A stretch of 14,299 nt of DNA, from positions 1-14,299 of the forward strand of contig CATXZX010000006.1 of assembly GCA_958404085.1 (NCBI GenBank), in the 5' to 3' direction. Below, in pieces: positions 1 through 5,912 of the stretch (position 1 is the first letter of the stretch; every line of letters starts with the position of its first letter). Under the pieces are notes generated by a model. That model did no database searches and was not told the origin of the DNA. It saw only the letters and a program-made list of their open reading frames with translations. The stretch comes from an uncultured Prevotellaceae bacterium. Its GTDB lineage: Bacteria; Bacteroidota; Bacteroidia; Bacteroidales; Bacteroidaceae. The translations under genes were made by a program, and so were the position numbers.

Positions 1-135
1 AACAACAGCCTGATGCTCTTGTTCCCCGACCAGTTCGGAAGCGAAGGCAATACGTTTACATCGTTCAGCAGCGGTCTTTCGAAAGACGACAGCTTATCCG
101 ACAACACCCTCCACTTGTGGAGAGAAGAACAATAA
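1..135 (+). CDS. 3' end of an unidentified protein gene (partial)
   Basis: The frame from base 1 is open for 44 codons and ends at TAA 133-135; the 5' part lies outside the window. The visible C-terminus is polar and rich in Ser, Asn and Asp (it contains LMLLFPDQFGSEG and ends in LHLWREEQ). It has no membrane segment and no motif I can assign to a family. Codon use is GC-rich like that of the following genes. The next start codon (tcdA, 141) is only 5 nt beyond this stop, so the two genes are very probably cotranscribed. I do not recognise the protein. Confidence 0.7.
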   Translation, partial: NNSLMLLFPDQFGSEGNTFTSFSSGLSKDDSLSDNTLHLWREEQ

Positions 136-140
136 CACTT

Positions 141-854
141 ATGAACGAACACTGGAACGACCGGACCGAACTACTCCTGGGCCGCGACAAACTGGAGCGC
201 CTCGGCCAATCGCGCATACTGATAGTGGGAACCGGCGGTGTAGGCGCCTACGCCGCCGAGATGCTTTGCCGCGCCGGAGTGGGCCACCTGACACTCATCG
301 ACTCCGACACCGTCTCGACGACCAACATCAACCGCCAACTGCCCGCCACACACGCCACCATCGGAAGGCTGAAGGTGGAAATCCTGGCCGAACGCTTCCG
401 CAGCATCAACCCCTCGCTGCAAACGGATGCCCGAGCCTTGTATGTAGACGAAGACAACCTGTCCGACATACTGGCCGAGCCCTACGATTTTGTAGTAGAT
501 GCCATCGACACCATCCGCCCCAAGTGTTGCCTGCTGGCCGAATGTATGCGCCGCCGCATCCGCGTCGTATCCTCCATGGGAGCCGGGGCAAAGACCGACA
601 TCACACAAATCCGTTTTGCCGACATCTGGGAAACCTACCATTGCGGCCTGGCCAAAGCCGTACGGGGCAACCTGGCGCGCGCCGGACTGCGCGGCCACAA
701 ACTGCCCGTCGTATTCTGTACGCAACAGGCCGACCGCAACGCCATCCTGACCCTCGACGGCGAACGGAACAAAAAGACTACAACCGGCACCATCAGCTAC
801 ATGCCGGCCGTATTCGGCTGCTACCTGGCCGAATACGTCATCCTACATCTCTAA
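141..854 (+). CDS. tcdA: TcdA/CsdL-type tRNA threonylcarbamoyladenosine dehydratase
   Basis: A 237-residue E1-like (ThiF/MoeB superfamily) enzyme. TcdA activates and cyclises the t6A37 carboxylate of ANN-decoding tRNAs with ATP, giving cyclic t6A in the cytoplasm. Visible are the nucleotide-binding GTGGVG loop (residues 30-35), the LIDSD strand (52-56) that ends in the ribose-binding acidic residue, TNINRQ (61-66) with the family Asn/Arg pair, and VVDAIDTIRPK (118-128), a TcdA hallmark that separates it from ThiF and MoeB. The short length and the lack of a C-terminal rhodanese or ubiquitin-like-acceptor domain also fit TcdA. An in-frame GTG at 117 would add 8 residues but lies inside the upstream gene; ATG 141, 5 nt after that gene's stop, is preferred. 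It is probably the last gene of its operon, because a hairpin and a new promoter follow. Confidence 0.9.
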   Translation: MNEHWNDRTELLLGRDKLERLGQSRILIVGTGGVGAYAAEMLCRAGVGHLTLIDSDTVSTTNINRQLPATHATIGRLKVEILAERFRSINPSLQTDARALYVDEDNLSDILAEPYDFVVDAIDTIRPKCCLLAECMRRRIRVVSSMGAGAKTDITQIRFADIWETYHCGLAKAVRGNLARAGLRGHKLPVVFCTQQADRNAILTLDGERNKKTTTGTISYMPAVFGCYLAEYVILHL

Positions 855-899
855 AAAGGACATCCCGTCCTACGCTCCGGGCCATGCCTGCGGCGCACA

Positions 900-950
900 G
901 CGGCCTTCTTTTTCGAAAAATCTCCGTGCTTTTTCAAAAAAGAAGGCCGC
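900..950. repeat. Long hairpin built from two 21-nt repeat units
   Basis: Bases 900-913 pair perfectly with 937-950 (14 bp). After a C/A mismatch, 915-920 pair with 930-935, leaving a 9-nt loop. The same stretch reads as two consecutive 21-nt units (900-920 and 921-941), each with the core CTTTTTC followed by an A-run. It lies 45 nt after the tcdA stop and about 70 nt before the lolD promoter. No T-run follows the right arm, so it is not a classical intrinsic terminator, but it could stop transcription or protect the tcdA transcript's 3' end. Its resemblance to the array at 5539-5788 is described under findings. Confidence 0.75.
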
Positions 951-1021
951 CGCGTATGAATACCTCAGCCTTTTTAGCGCCATTTTCGGCCGAACACGCA
1001 CACAAATCGAAAGATTTTCCG

Positions 1022-1029
1022 TAAGTTTG
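1022..1029 (+). promoter_or_regulatory. Bacteroidetes -7 box (TAAGTTTG) for lolD-cvfB
   Basis: TAAGTTTG matches the Bacteroidetes -7 consensus TAnnTTTG exactly and lies about 50 nt upstream of the lolD ATG. No clear TTTG -33 element is seen at the usual distance. Its position after the 900-950 hairpin suggests that lolD starts its own transcription unit. Confidence 0.6.
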
Positions 1030-1078
1030 CAGACGGAAAGAGCATCGGTCGCCTTTCCGCCCCGATTAAACAAGCAGC

Positions 1079-1798
1079 ATGATTACTTTACACGGCATTT
1101 CCAAAGCATTCGGAAACCTTCAGGTTCTCAAAAACATAGACCTCCACATTGCAAAAGGCGAGGTGGTCAGCATCGTCGGCCCGAGCGGAGCCGGAAAGAC
1201 CACCCTCCTGCAAATCATGGGGACATTGTACAAACCCGACAGCGGTACGATACGCATCAATGGTACAGAAGTGGAAAACATGAGCCGCAACCGTCTGTCG
1301 CAATTCCGCAACAGGCAGTTGGGCTTCGTATTCCAATTTCACCAGCTGTTGCCCGAATTTACCGCGTTCGAGAATGTAATGATTCCCGCACAGATAGCCA
1401 AGGCCTCGTCGCGCGAGAGCCGGGAAAGAGCCCGGGAACTGCTGATATTCATGGGACTGGCCGACCGCATGCACCACAAGCCGGCCGAGCTGTCGGGCGG
1501 CGAGAAGCAACGCGTAGCGGTAGCCCGCGCCCTCATCAACAACCCTGCGGTCATACTGGCCGACGAACCGTCCGGAAGCCTGGACTCACACAACAAGGAA
1601 GAACTGCACCGCCTGTTCTTTGACCTGCGCAACCGCTACGGCCAGACATTCGTCATCGTGACACACGACGAGGGCCTGGCCACACTCACCGACCGCACCA
1701 TCCACATGAAAGACGGCCTGATTACGGACGACAATACAGCCAGCCCGGCAGAAGCACAAGCCGCAAACGAACCCTCCACACATACAGACTCGCTATGA
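1079..1798 (+). CDS. lolD: LolD-type ABC transporter ATP-binding protein
   Basis: A 239-residue ABC ATPase. LolD powers the LolCE inner-membrane complex that releases outer-membrane lipoproteins to their carrier. All nucleotide-binding motifs are present: Walker A GPSGAGKT (34-41), Q-loop Gln86 within FVFQFHQLLPEFTAFENV (83-100; this stretch is characteristic of LolD), signature LSGGE (138-142), Walker B VILADE (158-163) and H-loop His196. The last 20 or so residues form a polar, Ala/Thr/Asp-rich tail beyond the usual end of the domain. No LolC/E-like permease gene is nearby, so it must lie elsewhere. MacB- or FtsE-like ATPases are close relatives, but the Q-loop wording favours LolD. The stop TGA overlaps the next gene's ATG (ATGA), indicating translational coupling. 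There is no Shine-Dalgarno sequence before the start. Confidence 0.85.
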   Translation: MITLHGISKAFGNLQVLKNIDLHIAKGEVVSIVGPSGAGKTTLLQIMGTLYKPDSGTIRINGTEVENMSRNRLSQFRNRQLGFVFQFHQLLPEFTAFENVMIPAQIAKASSRESRERARELLIFMGLADRMHHKPAELSGGEKQRVAVARALINNPAVILADEPSGSLDSHNKEELHRLFFDLRNRYGQTFVIVTHDEGLATLTDRTIHMKDGLITDDNTASPAEAQAANEPSTHTDSL

Positions 1799-2649
1799 AC
1801 ACCGAAAACACATCCGTCAGACTGGGCCGATGGAACATGCTGACAGTCAACCGCACTTCCGACTACGGGCTTTACCTCGACGGAGGCCGTCTGGGCGAAA
1901 TCCTGATGCCCCGCCAGTATGTCCCCCGCGGATGCCGACCGGGCGACGACGTAGAAGTGTTCGTCTACCTCGACCAGGAAGAACGCCTGGTAGCCACTAC
2001 CGAGACACCGCTGGCCGAAGTGGGCGACTTTGCCTACCTGCGTGTAGCCTGGACCAACCAGTACGGTGCATTCCTACACTGGGGTCTGATGAAAGACCTC
2101 TTCGTCCCCTTTCGCGAACAGAAGATGCGGATGATCAAAGACCACGGCTACATTGTATATATACACGTCGATGAACAGACGGGCCGCATCATGGCATCGG
2201 CCAAGGTAGAGCATTTTCTCAGCAGCGACATGCCGGACTACCGCCCGGGCGACGCCGTGTCCATCCTCGTCTGGCAAAAGACGGAACTCGGGCTCAAGGC
2301 CATTGTCGACAACCGCTATGCCGGCCTGATATACGACGACGAACTGTTCCGCCGCATCGTTACGGGCGACCGGCTCACAGCCTACATCAAACAAGTACGC
2401 CCCGACGGCAAAATAGACCTGACGCTCCAGCGCCCCGGCATGCAGGGCGTCGAAGACTTCGCCACCGTCCTGCACGACAGGCTCCGCGAGGCCGGAGGCA
2501 CACTCCCCTTTACGGACAAAAGCGAGGCCGATGCCATCTACGAGGCGTTCGGGGTCAGCAAAAAAACATTCAAGCGGGCCATCGGACAACTCTACAAGCA
2601 ACGCATTATCGTTCTGGATGCCAAAGGAATCAGGCTCGTCCAGGATTAA
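1795..2649 (+). CDS. CvfB/YitL-like S1-domain RNA-binding protein
   Basis: A 284-residue cytoplasmic protein that resembles the CvfB family: several S1-like OB folds followed by a C-terminal winged helix. The N-terminal OB segment carries DYGLYLDG (about residues 22-29) and PRQYVPRGCRPGDDVEVFVYLDQEERLVATTE (39-70). A second contains YLRVAWTNQYGAFLHWGLMKDLFVP (about 80-105). A third has GLKAIVDNRYAGLIYDDELFRRIVTGDRLTAYI (164-197). Residues from about 235 (ADAIYEAFGVSKKTFKRAIGQLYK) look like the winged helix. In Staphylococcus CvfB binds RNA and affects virulence gene expression; the role in Bacteroidales is not established and I infer only RNA binding. It overlaps lolD by 4 nt and is the last gene of the unit, with a terminator about 60 nt downstream. 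Confidence 0.85.
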   Translation: MNTENTSVRLGRWNMLTVNRTSDYGLYLDGGRLGEILMPRQYVPRGCRPGDDVEVFVYLDQEERLVATTETPLAEVGDFAYLRVAWTNQYGAFLHWGLMKDLFVPFREQKMRMIKDHGYIVYIHVDEQTGRIMASAKVEHFLSSDMPDYRPGDAVSILVWQKTELGLKAIVDNRYAGLIYDDELFRRIVTGDRLTAYIKQVRPDGKIDLTLQRPGMQGVEDFATVLHDRLREAGGTLPFTDKSEADAIYEAFGVSKKTFKRAIGQLYKQRIIVLDAKGIRLVQD

Positions 2650-2710
2650 ACAGACGCCAGTTTGATTCCGCGGAACGTTTTATCTTACAAGATTGTAAAC
2701 TCTGTTTAGC

Positions 2711-2748
2711 AAAAAAGGCCCTCGCCCAACCGGAGCGAGGGCTTTTTT
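2711..2748. terminator. Bidirectional intrinsic terminator after the S1-protein gene
   Basis: The stem GCCCTCGC (2718-2725) pairs with GCGAGGGC (2735-2742) around a 9-nt loop. It is followed by six T on the plus strand (2743-2748) and preceded by six A (2711-2716), so it could work in both directions. It ends the lolD/S1-protein unit. Confidence 0.9.
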
Positions 2749-2812
2749 CTGAAAAAAACACGATTCTGCCACATAAAATCGTTTATATTTAACATTGTAA
2801 CCATTAAAAAGG

Positions 2813-2820
2813 TATCTTTG
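2813..2820 (+). promoter_or_regulatory. Bacteroidetes -7 box (TATCTTTG) for the winged-helix gene
   Basis: TATCTTTG fits TAnnTTTG exactly and lies in an AT-rich stretch that directly follows the terminator, about 54 nt before the ATG at 2875. The -33 region (around 2788-2797) is T-rich but has no exact TTTG. The leader is A-rich and has no Shine-Dalgarno sequence, as is usual for highly expressed Bacteroidetes genes. Confidence 0.7.
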
Positions 2821-2874
2821 TTGTAGAAAGACGGCACAAAAAGCAGGCTTGTCTAAAATTAAATACTTACAACC

Positions 2875-3090
2875 ATGACTAAAGCCATCATCGGAACCAA
2901 TGCAGGTATCGTTTATCAATTGTTGTGCGACCGAGTTCACTGGAGCTACGAGTCGTTGAAGAATGCATCTCATCTTACAGACCGAGAACTCTGTGCTGCT
3001 CTCGGCTGGCTGGCCCGCGAGGATAAAATAGAATATGAACCGACTCCGGAAGGCTTCAAGGTTTATCTGAGCGACTGCTTTTATTTTTAA
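2875..3090 (+). CDS. Small winged helix-turn-helix protein (DUF2582-like)
   Basis: A 71-residue protein of the DUF2582 (winged HTH, Pfam PF10771) type that is common in Bacteroidales. The order of parts fits: an N-terminal helix IGTNAGIVYQLLCDR (about 6-20), WSYESLKNASHLTDRELCAALGWLAREDKI (23-52) as the helix-turn-helix with the family's hallmark GWLAREDKI, and a short wing EYEPTPEGFKVYLS (53-66). There is no membrane segment or effector domain. DNA binding is inferred from the fold; no target is known to me. It is monocistronic, with its own promoter (2813-2820), a terminator upstream and a hairpin downstream. This layout suggests independent, possibly strong expression. Confidence 0.85.
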   Translation: MTKAIIGTNAGIVYQLLCDRVHWSYESLKNASHLTDRELCAALGWLAREDKIEYEPTPEGFKVYLSDCFYF

Positions 3091-3143
3091 GCCGAAACCC
3101 GTCCATTCGAGACAGCAACAGGACCATTTATTTTTATAAGCCC

Positions 3144-3178
3144 AAAAACGCGCACCGAATCCGTTTCGATGCGCGTTT
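3144..3178 (-). terminator. Terminator between the convergent winged-helix and glyS units
   Basis: AAACGCGCA (3146-3154) pairs with TGCGCGTTT (3170-3178). After one mismatch, 3156-3159 pair with 3165-3168 around a 5-nt loop. Read on the minus strand, the stem is followed by five T (complement of 3144-3148), 31 nt after the stop of the FKBP-like gene. On the plus strand only three T follow, so it serves the minus-strand operon best and perhaps the winged-helix gene as well. Confidence 0.8.
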
Positions 3179-3208
3179 CCTATATGTTCCGTGAAACGGC
3201 AGGCCCTG

Positions 3209-3871
3209 TCAGTTCCAGCTGCCCGACGATGTTCCAGCACGGTAGTGTTCCAGCAGTTCCGCCTCGAACACCAGTACCGAATATCCGGGTATCTCGCCCT
3301 GTCCGGTCGTACTGTAACCCAGCGGGTGAGGCACGTAAATCCGCCAAAGGTCGCCGTTGCGCATGTGCAGAAGGGCGGTTCCGATACCACGCACCAGGCT
3401 CGAAACCCGGAACATAGCCGAAGCAGCCGTCTGACGGTCGAATACGCGGTCGAATTCGGGCGATTGTCCCGAATGCGAGAACACCAGTCCGTCCGGATAG
3501 GAGGCGGAGGGAATCAGCCGGCCGCGGAAATAGATGCGGACCGAGTCCGTTGTAAAAACCGGGCGCACGTCGGTTCCATCGCTGCGGCGTACCACTTCGG
3601 CGCAAATGCTGTCCGACTGGGTACGGCCCTCGCCGGGCTCCAGGGAATAAGACAGGTAAGTACGCCAGTCGCAATGCGATTCCCACGCATCGCCGTACTG
3701 TTGTTTTGCCTGGGCCACAGCGGCATTCGCTTCGGCCATCTTGCTGCTGAAGAACGCCGTGTTGCGTGCGCGCCAGTCGACGAACTCTTCCGTTTTCGGC
3801 TCGTTTTCCGAACACGAGACCAATGCCAGAAGCAGCAGGAGGGCGGTGGATAAATACGTCAGTCTGTTCAT
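3209..3871 (-). CDS. FKBP-like peptidyl-prolyl isomerase lipoprotein
   Basis: A 220-residue lipoprotein: the signal peptide has a Leu-rich core (10-17) and a lipobox ending LVSC, so Cys20 would be the lipidated residue. It is followed by an acidic SENEPKTEE stretch, which may favour export to the outer membrane. The C-terminal half (about 109-210) aligns by eye with FKBP: VRIYFRGRL (111-119), GLVFSHS (128-134), LVRGIGTALLHM (159-170), PHPLGYSTTG (181-190) and VLVFEAELLEHY (199-210). Of the FKBP12 pocket residues, Tyr26 (Y114), Phe36 (F131), Tyr82 (Y186) and Phe99 (F202) are kept, but Asp37 is Ser132 and Trp59 is Ile163, so isomerase activity may be weak. It follows glyS by 12 nt and is surely cotranscribed with it. 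The role would be periplasmic or outer-membrane protein folding, or a binding function only. Confidence 0.8.
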   Translation of the reverse strand: MNRLTYLSTALLLLLALVSCSENEPKTEEFVDWRARNTAFFSSKMAEANAAVAQAKQQYGDAWESHCDWRTYLSYSLEPGEGRTQSDSICAEVVRRSDGTDVRPVFTTDSVRIYFRGRLIPSASYPDGLVFSHSGQSPEFDRVFDRQTAASAMFRVSSLVRGIGTALLHMRNGDLWRIYVPHPLGYSTTGQGEIPGYSVLVFEAELLEHYRAGTSSGSWN

Positions 3872-3883
3872 GATGAGCGTATG

Positions 3884-5425
3884 CTATGAGAGTTTTTTCA
3901 GCAGCGAGGTGATGCTCACTTTGTCCTCGATAATGGCGCGCAACTGGTCTACCGGAACACGTTCCTGTACCATGGTGTCGCGGAAGCGGAGCGTCACGGC
4001 GTTGTCGTTGAGCGTCTCGTGGTCCACGGTGATGCAGTACGGCGTACCCACGGCGTCCTGGCGGCGGTAACGCTTGCCGATGGAGTCTTTTTCATCGTAA
4101 CGGCAGTTGAAATGGAACTTCAGTTCGTCCATGATTTCGCGCGCCTTTTCGGGCAGCCCGTCTTTCTTGACAAGCGGCATGACGGCCAGTTTGGTCGGTG
4201 CCAGGGCGGCAGGCAGTTTGAGCACGACACGTGTTTCGCCGTTTTCGAGTTTCTCTTCGCAGAACGAGTGGCACAATACGCTCAGGAACATACGGTCCAC
4301 ACCGATGGATGTCTCGATGTCGTACGGCGTGTAGCTCTCGTTGGTCTCGGGGTCGAAGTATTTTATCTGGCGGCCCGAGTACTTCTCGTGCTGTTTGAGG
4401 TCGAAGTCCGTACGGCTGTGGATGCCCTCCACTTCCTTGAATCCGAAGGGCATGCGGAACTCGATGTCGCAAGCGGCGTTGGCATAGTGGGCCAACTTTT
4501 CGTGGTCGTGGAAACGGTAGTTCTCGGCGCCGAAGCCCAGTGCCTGGTGCCACTTCATGCGTTGCTCCTTCCAGCGGTTGAACCACTCGATTTCCGTTCC
4601 GGGCTTCACGAAGAACTGCATTTCCATCTGCTCGAACTCGCGCATGCGGAAGATAAACTGACGCGCCACGATTTCGTTTCGGAACGCCTTGCCTATCTGT
4701 GCGATGCCGAAGGGCAGCTTCATGCGTCCGGTCTTCTGTACGTTCATGTAGTTGACGAAGATGCCTTGTGCCGTCTCGGGACGCAGGTAAATGGTGGAGG
4801 AGCCTTCGGCCGTCGAGCCCACCTCGGTTTTGAACATGAGGTTGAACTGGCGTACGTCGGTCCAGTTGCGTGTACCGCTGATGGGGCACACGATTTCCTC
4901 GTCGAGGATGATCTGTTTCAGTTCCTCCAGGTCGTTGGCGTTCATGGCAGCCGCATAGCGTGCCTGCAGGGCGTCGAGCTTAGCCTGAGTCTCCAGCACG
5001 CGGGCGTTGGTGGCCCGGAACTGCGCCTCGTCGAACGCTTCGCCGAATCGTTTGGCCGCCTTGGCCACTTCCTTGGCTATCTTGTCCTCGTACTTGCCCA
5101 TCTGGTCTTCGATGAGTACGTCGGCACGGTAACGCTTCTTGCTGTCGCGGTTGTCGATGAGGGGGTCGTTGAATGCGTCGACATGGCCCGAAGCCTTCCA
5201 TACGGTGGGGTGCATGAATATGGCGCTGTCGATGCCCACGATGTTCTCGTGCAGCAGCACCATGCTCTGCCACCAATACTGTTTGATGTTGTTCTTCAGT
5301 TCCACACCGTTCTGTCCGTAGTCGTAAACGGCTCCCAATCCGTCATAAATATCACTCGAAGGAAACACAAAACCGTACTCCTTGCAATGGGATACGATTT
5401 TTTTGAAAACGTCGTCTTGTGCCAT
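3884..5425 (-). CDS. glyS: Glycyl-tRNA synthetase, dimeric (eukaryote/archaea-like) type
   Basis: A 513-residue class II aminoacyl-tRNA synthetase that charges tRNA-Gly, of the single-chain alpha2 kind rather than the alpha2beta2 GlyQ/GlyS kind. The N-terminus carries RRGFVFPSS-like GFVFPSSDIYDGLGAVYDYG (18-37), then WKASGH (76-81). The class II active site shows RPETAQG (215-221), motif 2 starting at FRNE (248-251) and continuing to EFEQME (263-268), and motif 3 with SIGVDRMFLSVL (373-384). The C-terminal anticodon-binding domain starts near LAPTKLAVMPLVKK. The length is usual for Bacteroidetes. ATG 5425 sits about 36 nt after a good -7 box and behind an A-rich leader. It is the first gene of a two-gene operon with the FKBP-like lipoprotein. 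No T-box or other leader control is visible. Confidence 0.95.
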   Translation of the reverse strand: MAQDDVFKKIVSHCKEYGFVFPSSDIYDGLGAVYDYGQNGVELKNNIKQYWWQSMVLLHENIVGIDSAIFMHPTVWKASGHVDAFNDPLIDNRDSKKRYRADVLIEDQMGKYEDKIAKEVAKAAKRFGEAFDEAQFRATNARVLETQAKLDALQARYAAAMNANDLEELKQIILDEEIVCPISGTRNWTDVRQFNLMFKTEVGSTAEGSSTIYLRPETAQGIFVNYMNVQKTGRMKLPFGIAQIGKAFRNEIVARQFIFRMREFEQMEMQFFVKPGTEIEWFNRWKEQRMKWHQALGFGAENYRFHDHEKLAHYANAACDIEFRMPFGFKEVEGIHSRTDFDLKQHEKYSGRQIKYFDPETNESYTPYDIETSIGVDRMFLSVLCHSFCEEKLENGETRVVLKLPAALAPTKLAVMPLVKKDGLPEKAREIMDELKFHFNCRYDEKDSIGKRYRRQDAVGTPYCITVDHETLNDNAVTLRFRDTMVQERVPVDQLRAIIEDKVSITSLLKKLS

Positions 5426-5461
5426 GTTTTTCTCTTTGTTTTATCTGTCTTTTTGAAAGTG

Positions 5462-5469
5462 CAAAGATA
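5462..5469 (-). promoter_or_regulatory. -7 box (TATCTTTG) for glyS
   Basis: Read on the minus strand this is TATCTTTG, an exact fit to the Bacteroidetes -7 consensus, about 36 nt upstream of the glyS ATG. The -33 element is not clear. The 21-nt repeat array starts about 70 nt further upstream. Confidence 0.7.
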
Positions 5470-5538
5470 GCCATAATAGGCCGAATATCCTTGCTTTTTC
5501 CGCTTATTTTAAACAGACAGGAGCAAAAGGAAGTCTGC

Positions 5539-5788
5539 GGGGCCGGAAACGGGAAAAACAAGTTCGGTAGTTGGTGGAATCATGTTCGGTAGTTGGATTT
5601 TCAAGTTCGGTAGTTGGAAAAACAAGTTCCGTACTTGAAAAAACAAGGTCGGTCTTTGTTTGAACGAGGTCGGTCTTTGGAAAAACGAAGTCGGTCCTTG
5701 TTTGGACGGGGCCGGTCCTCGGAAAAACAGGGCCCGGAATCCGAAATACAAGGCCGGGGTTTCAAAACAGGAAGCCCGTTGTTTCTAC
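5539..5788. repeat. Degenerate 21-nt tandem repeat array (about 11-12 units)
   Basis: This fills most of the 487-nt gap between the glyS and pgpH starts. Units begin at 5539, 5560, 5582, 5603, 5624, 5645, 5666, 5687, 5708, 5729, 5750 and 5769. Nearly all are exactly 21 nt; one has 22, and the last two have 19 and 20. A unit starts with two to four purines, then TCGGT or CCGGT, then (C/A)TTTG or AGTTGG, and mostly ends in AAAAAC. GTTCGGTAGTTGG occurs three times exactly (5562, 5584, 5605) and GGTCGGTCTTTG twice (5647, 5668). Units 5-9 partly alternate between a TTTG(A/G)AC-type and a GAAAAAC-type end, a 42-nt higher-order period. Because 21 is a multiple of three, frames on both strands stay open, but I see no evidence of a real gene. 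Confidence 0.85.
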
Positions 5789-5869
5789 AGACACCCGGAC
5801 GGACCATACCGCGGAATGCGCGATTCGAGAAAAACAGCGTACACGTCCCCTACTTTCACCCTATTTTAG

Positions 5870-5877
5870 TATTTTTG
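5870..5877 (+). promoter_or_regulatory. -7 box (TATTTTTG) for the pgpH-like gene
   Basis: TATTTTTG fits TAnnTTTG and lies 35 nt before the ATG at 5913, beyond the end of the repeat array. The transcript start would fall near 5883. Unlike most starts here, this one has a good Shine-Dalgarno sequence, AAAGGAG at 5896-5902, 10 nt before the ATG. Confidence 0.6.
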
Positions 5878-5912
5878 CAGGGTACAACGATTCTAAAAGG
5901 AGTTTATTCATC

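Noticed and set aside
117..140. GTG start for tcdA that would add eight residues.
   Set aside because: It overlaps the end of the upstream gene, and the added residues are not typical of TcdA. ATG 141 lies 5 nt after the upstream stop.
2667..2676. Palindrome TTCCGCGGAA as a possible operator.
   Set aside because: A 10-bp palindrome is expected by chance at this scale; it lies between a stop codon and a terminator and not at a promoter.
4019..5470. 483-codon open frame on the strand opposite glyS.
   Set aside because: It is antisense to a clearly identified, full-length glyS. GC-rich third positions in this genome remove stops from the opposite strand; the peptide shows no family features.
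5539..5788. CRISPR array.
   Set aside because: Repeats are directly adjacent and degenerate, without unique spacers of constant length, and no cas genes are nearby.
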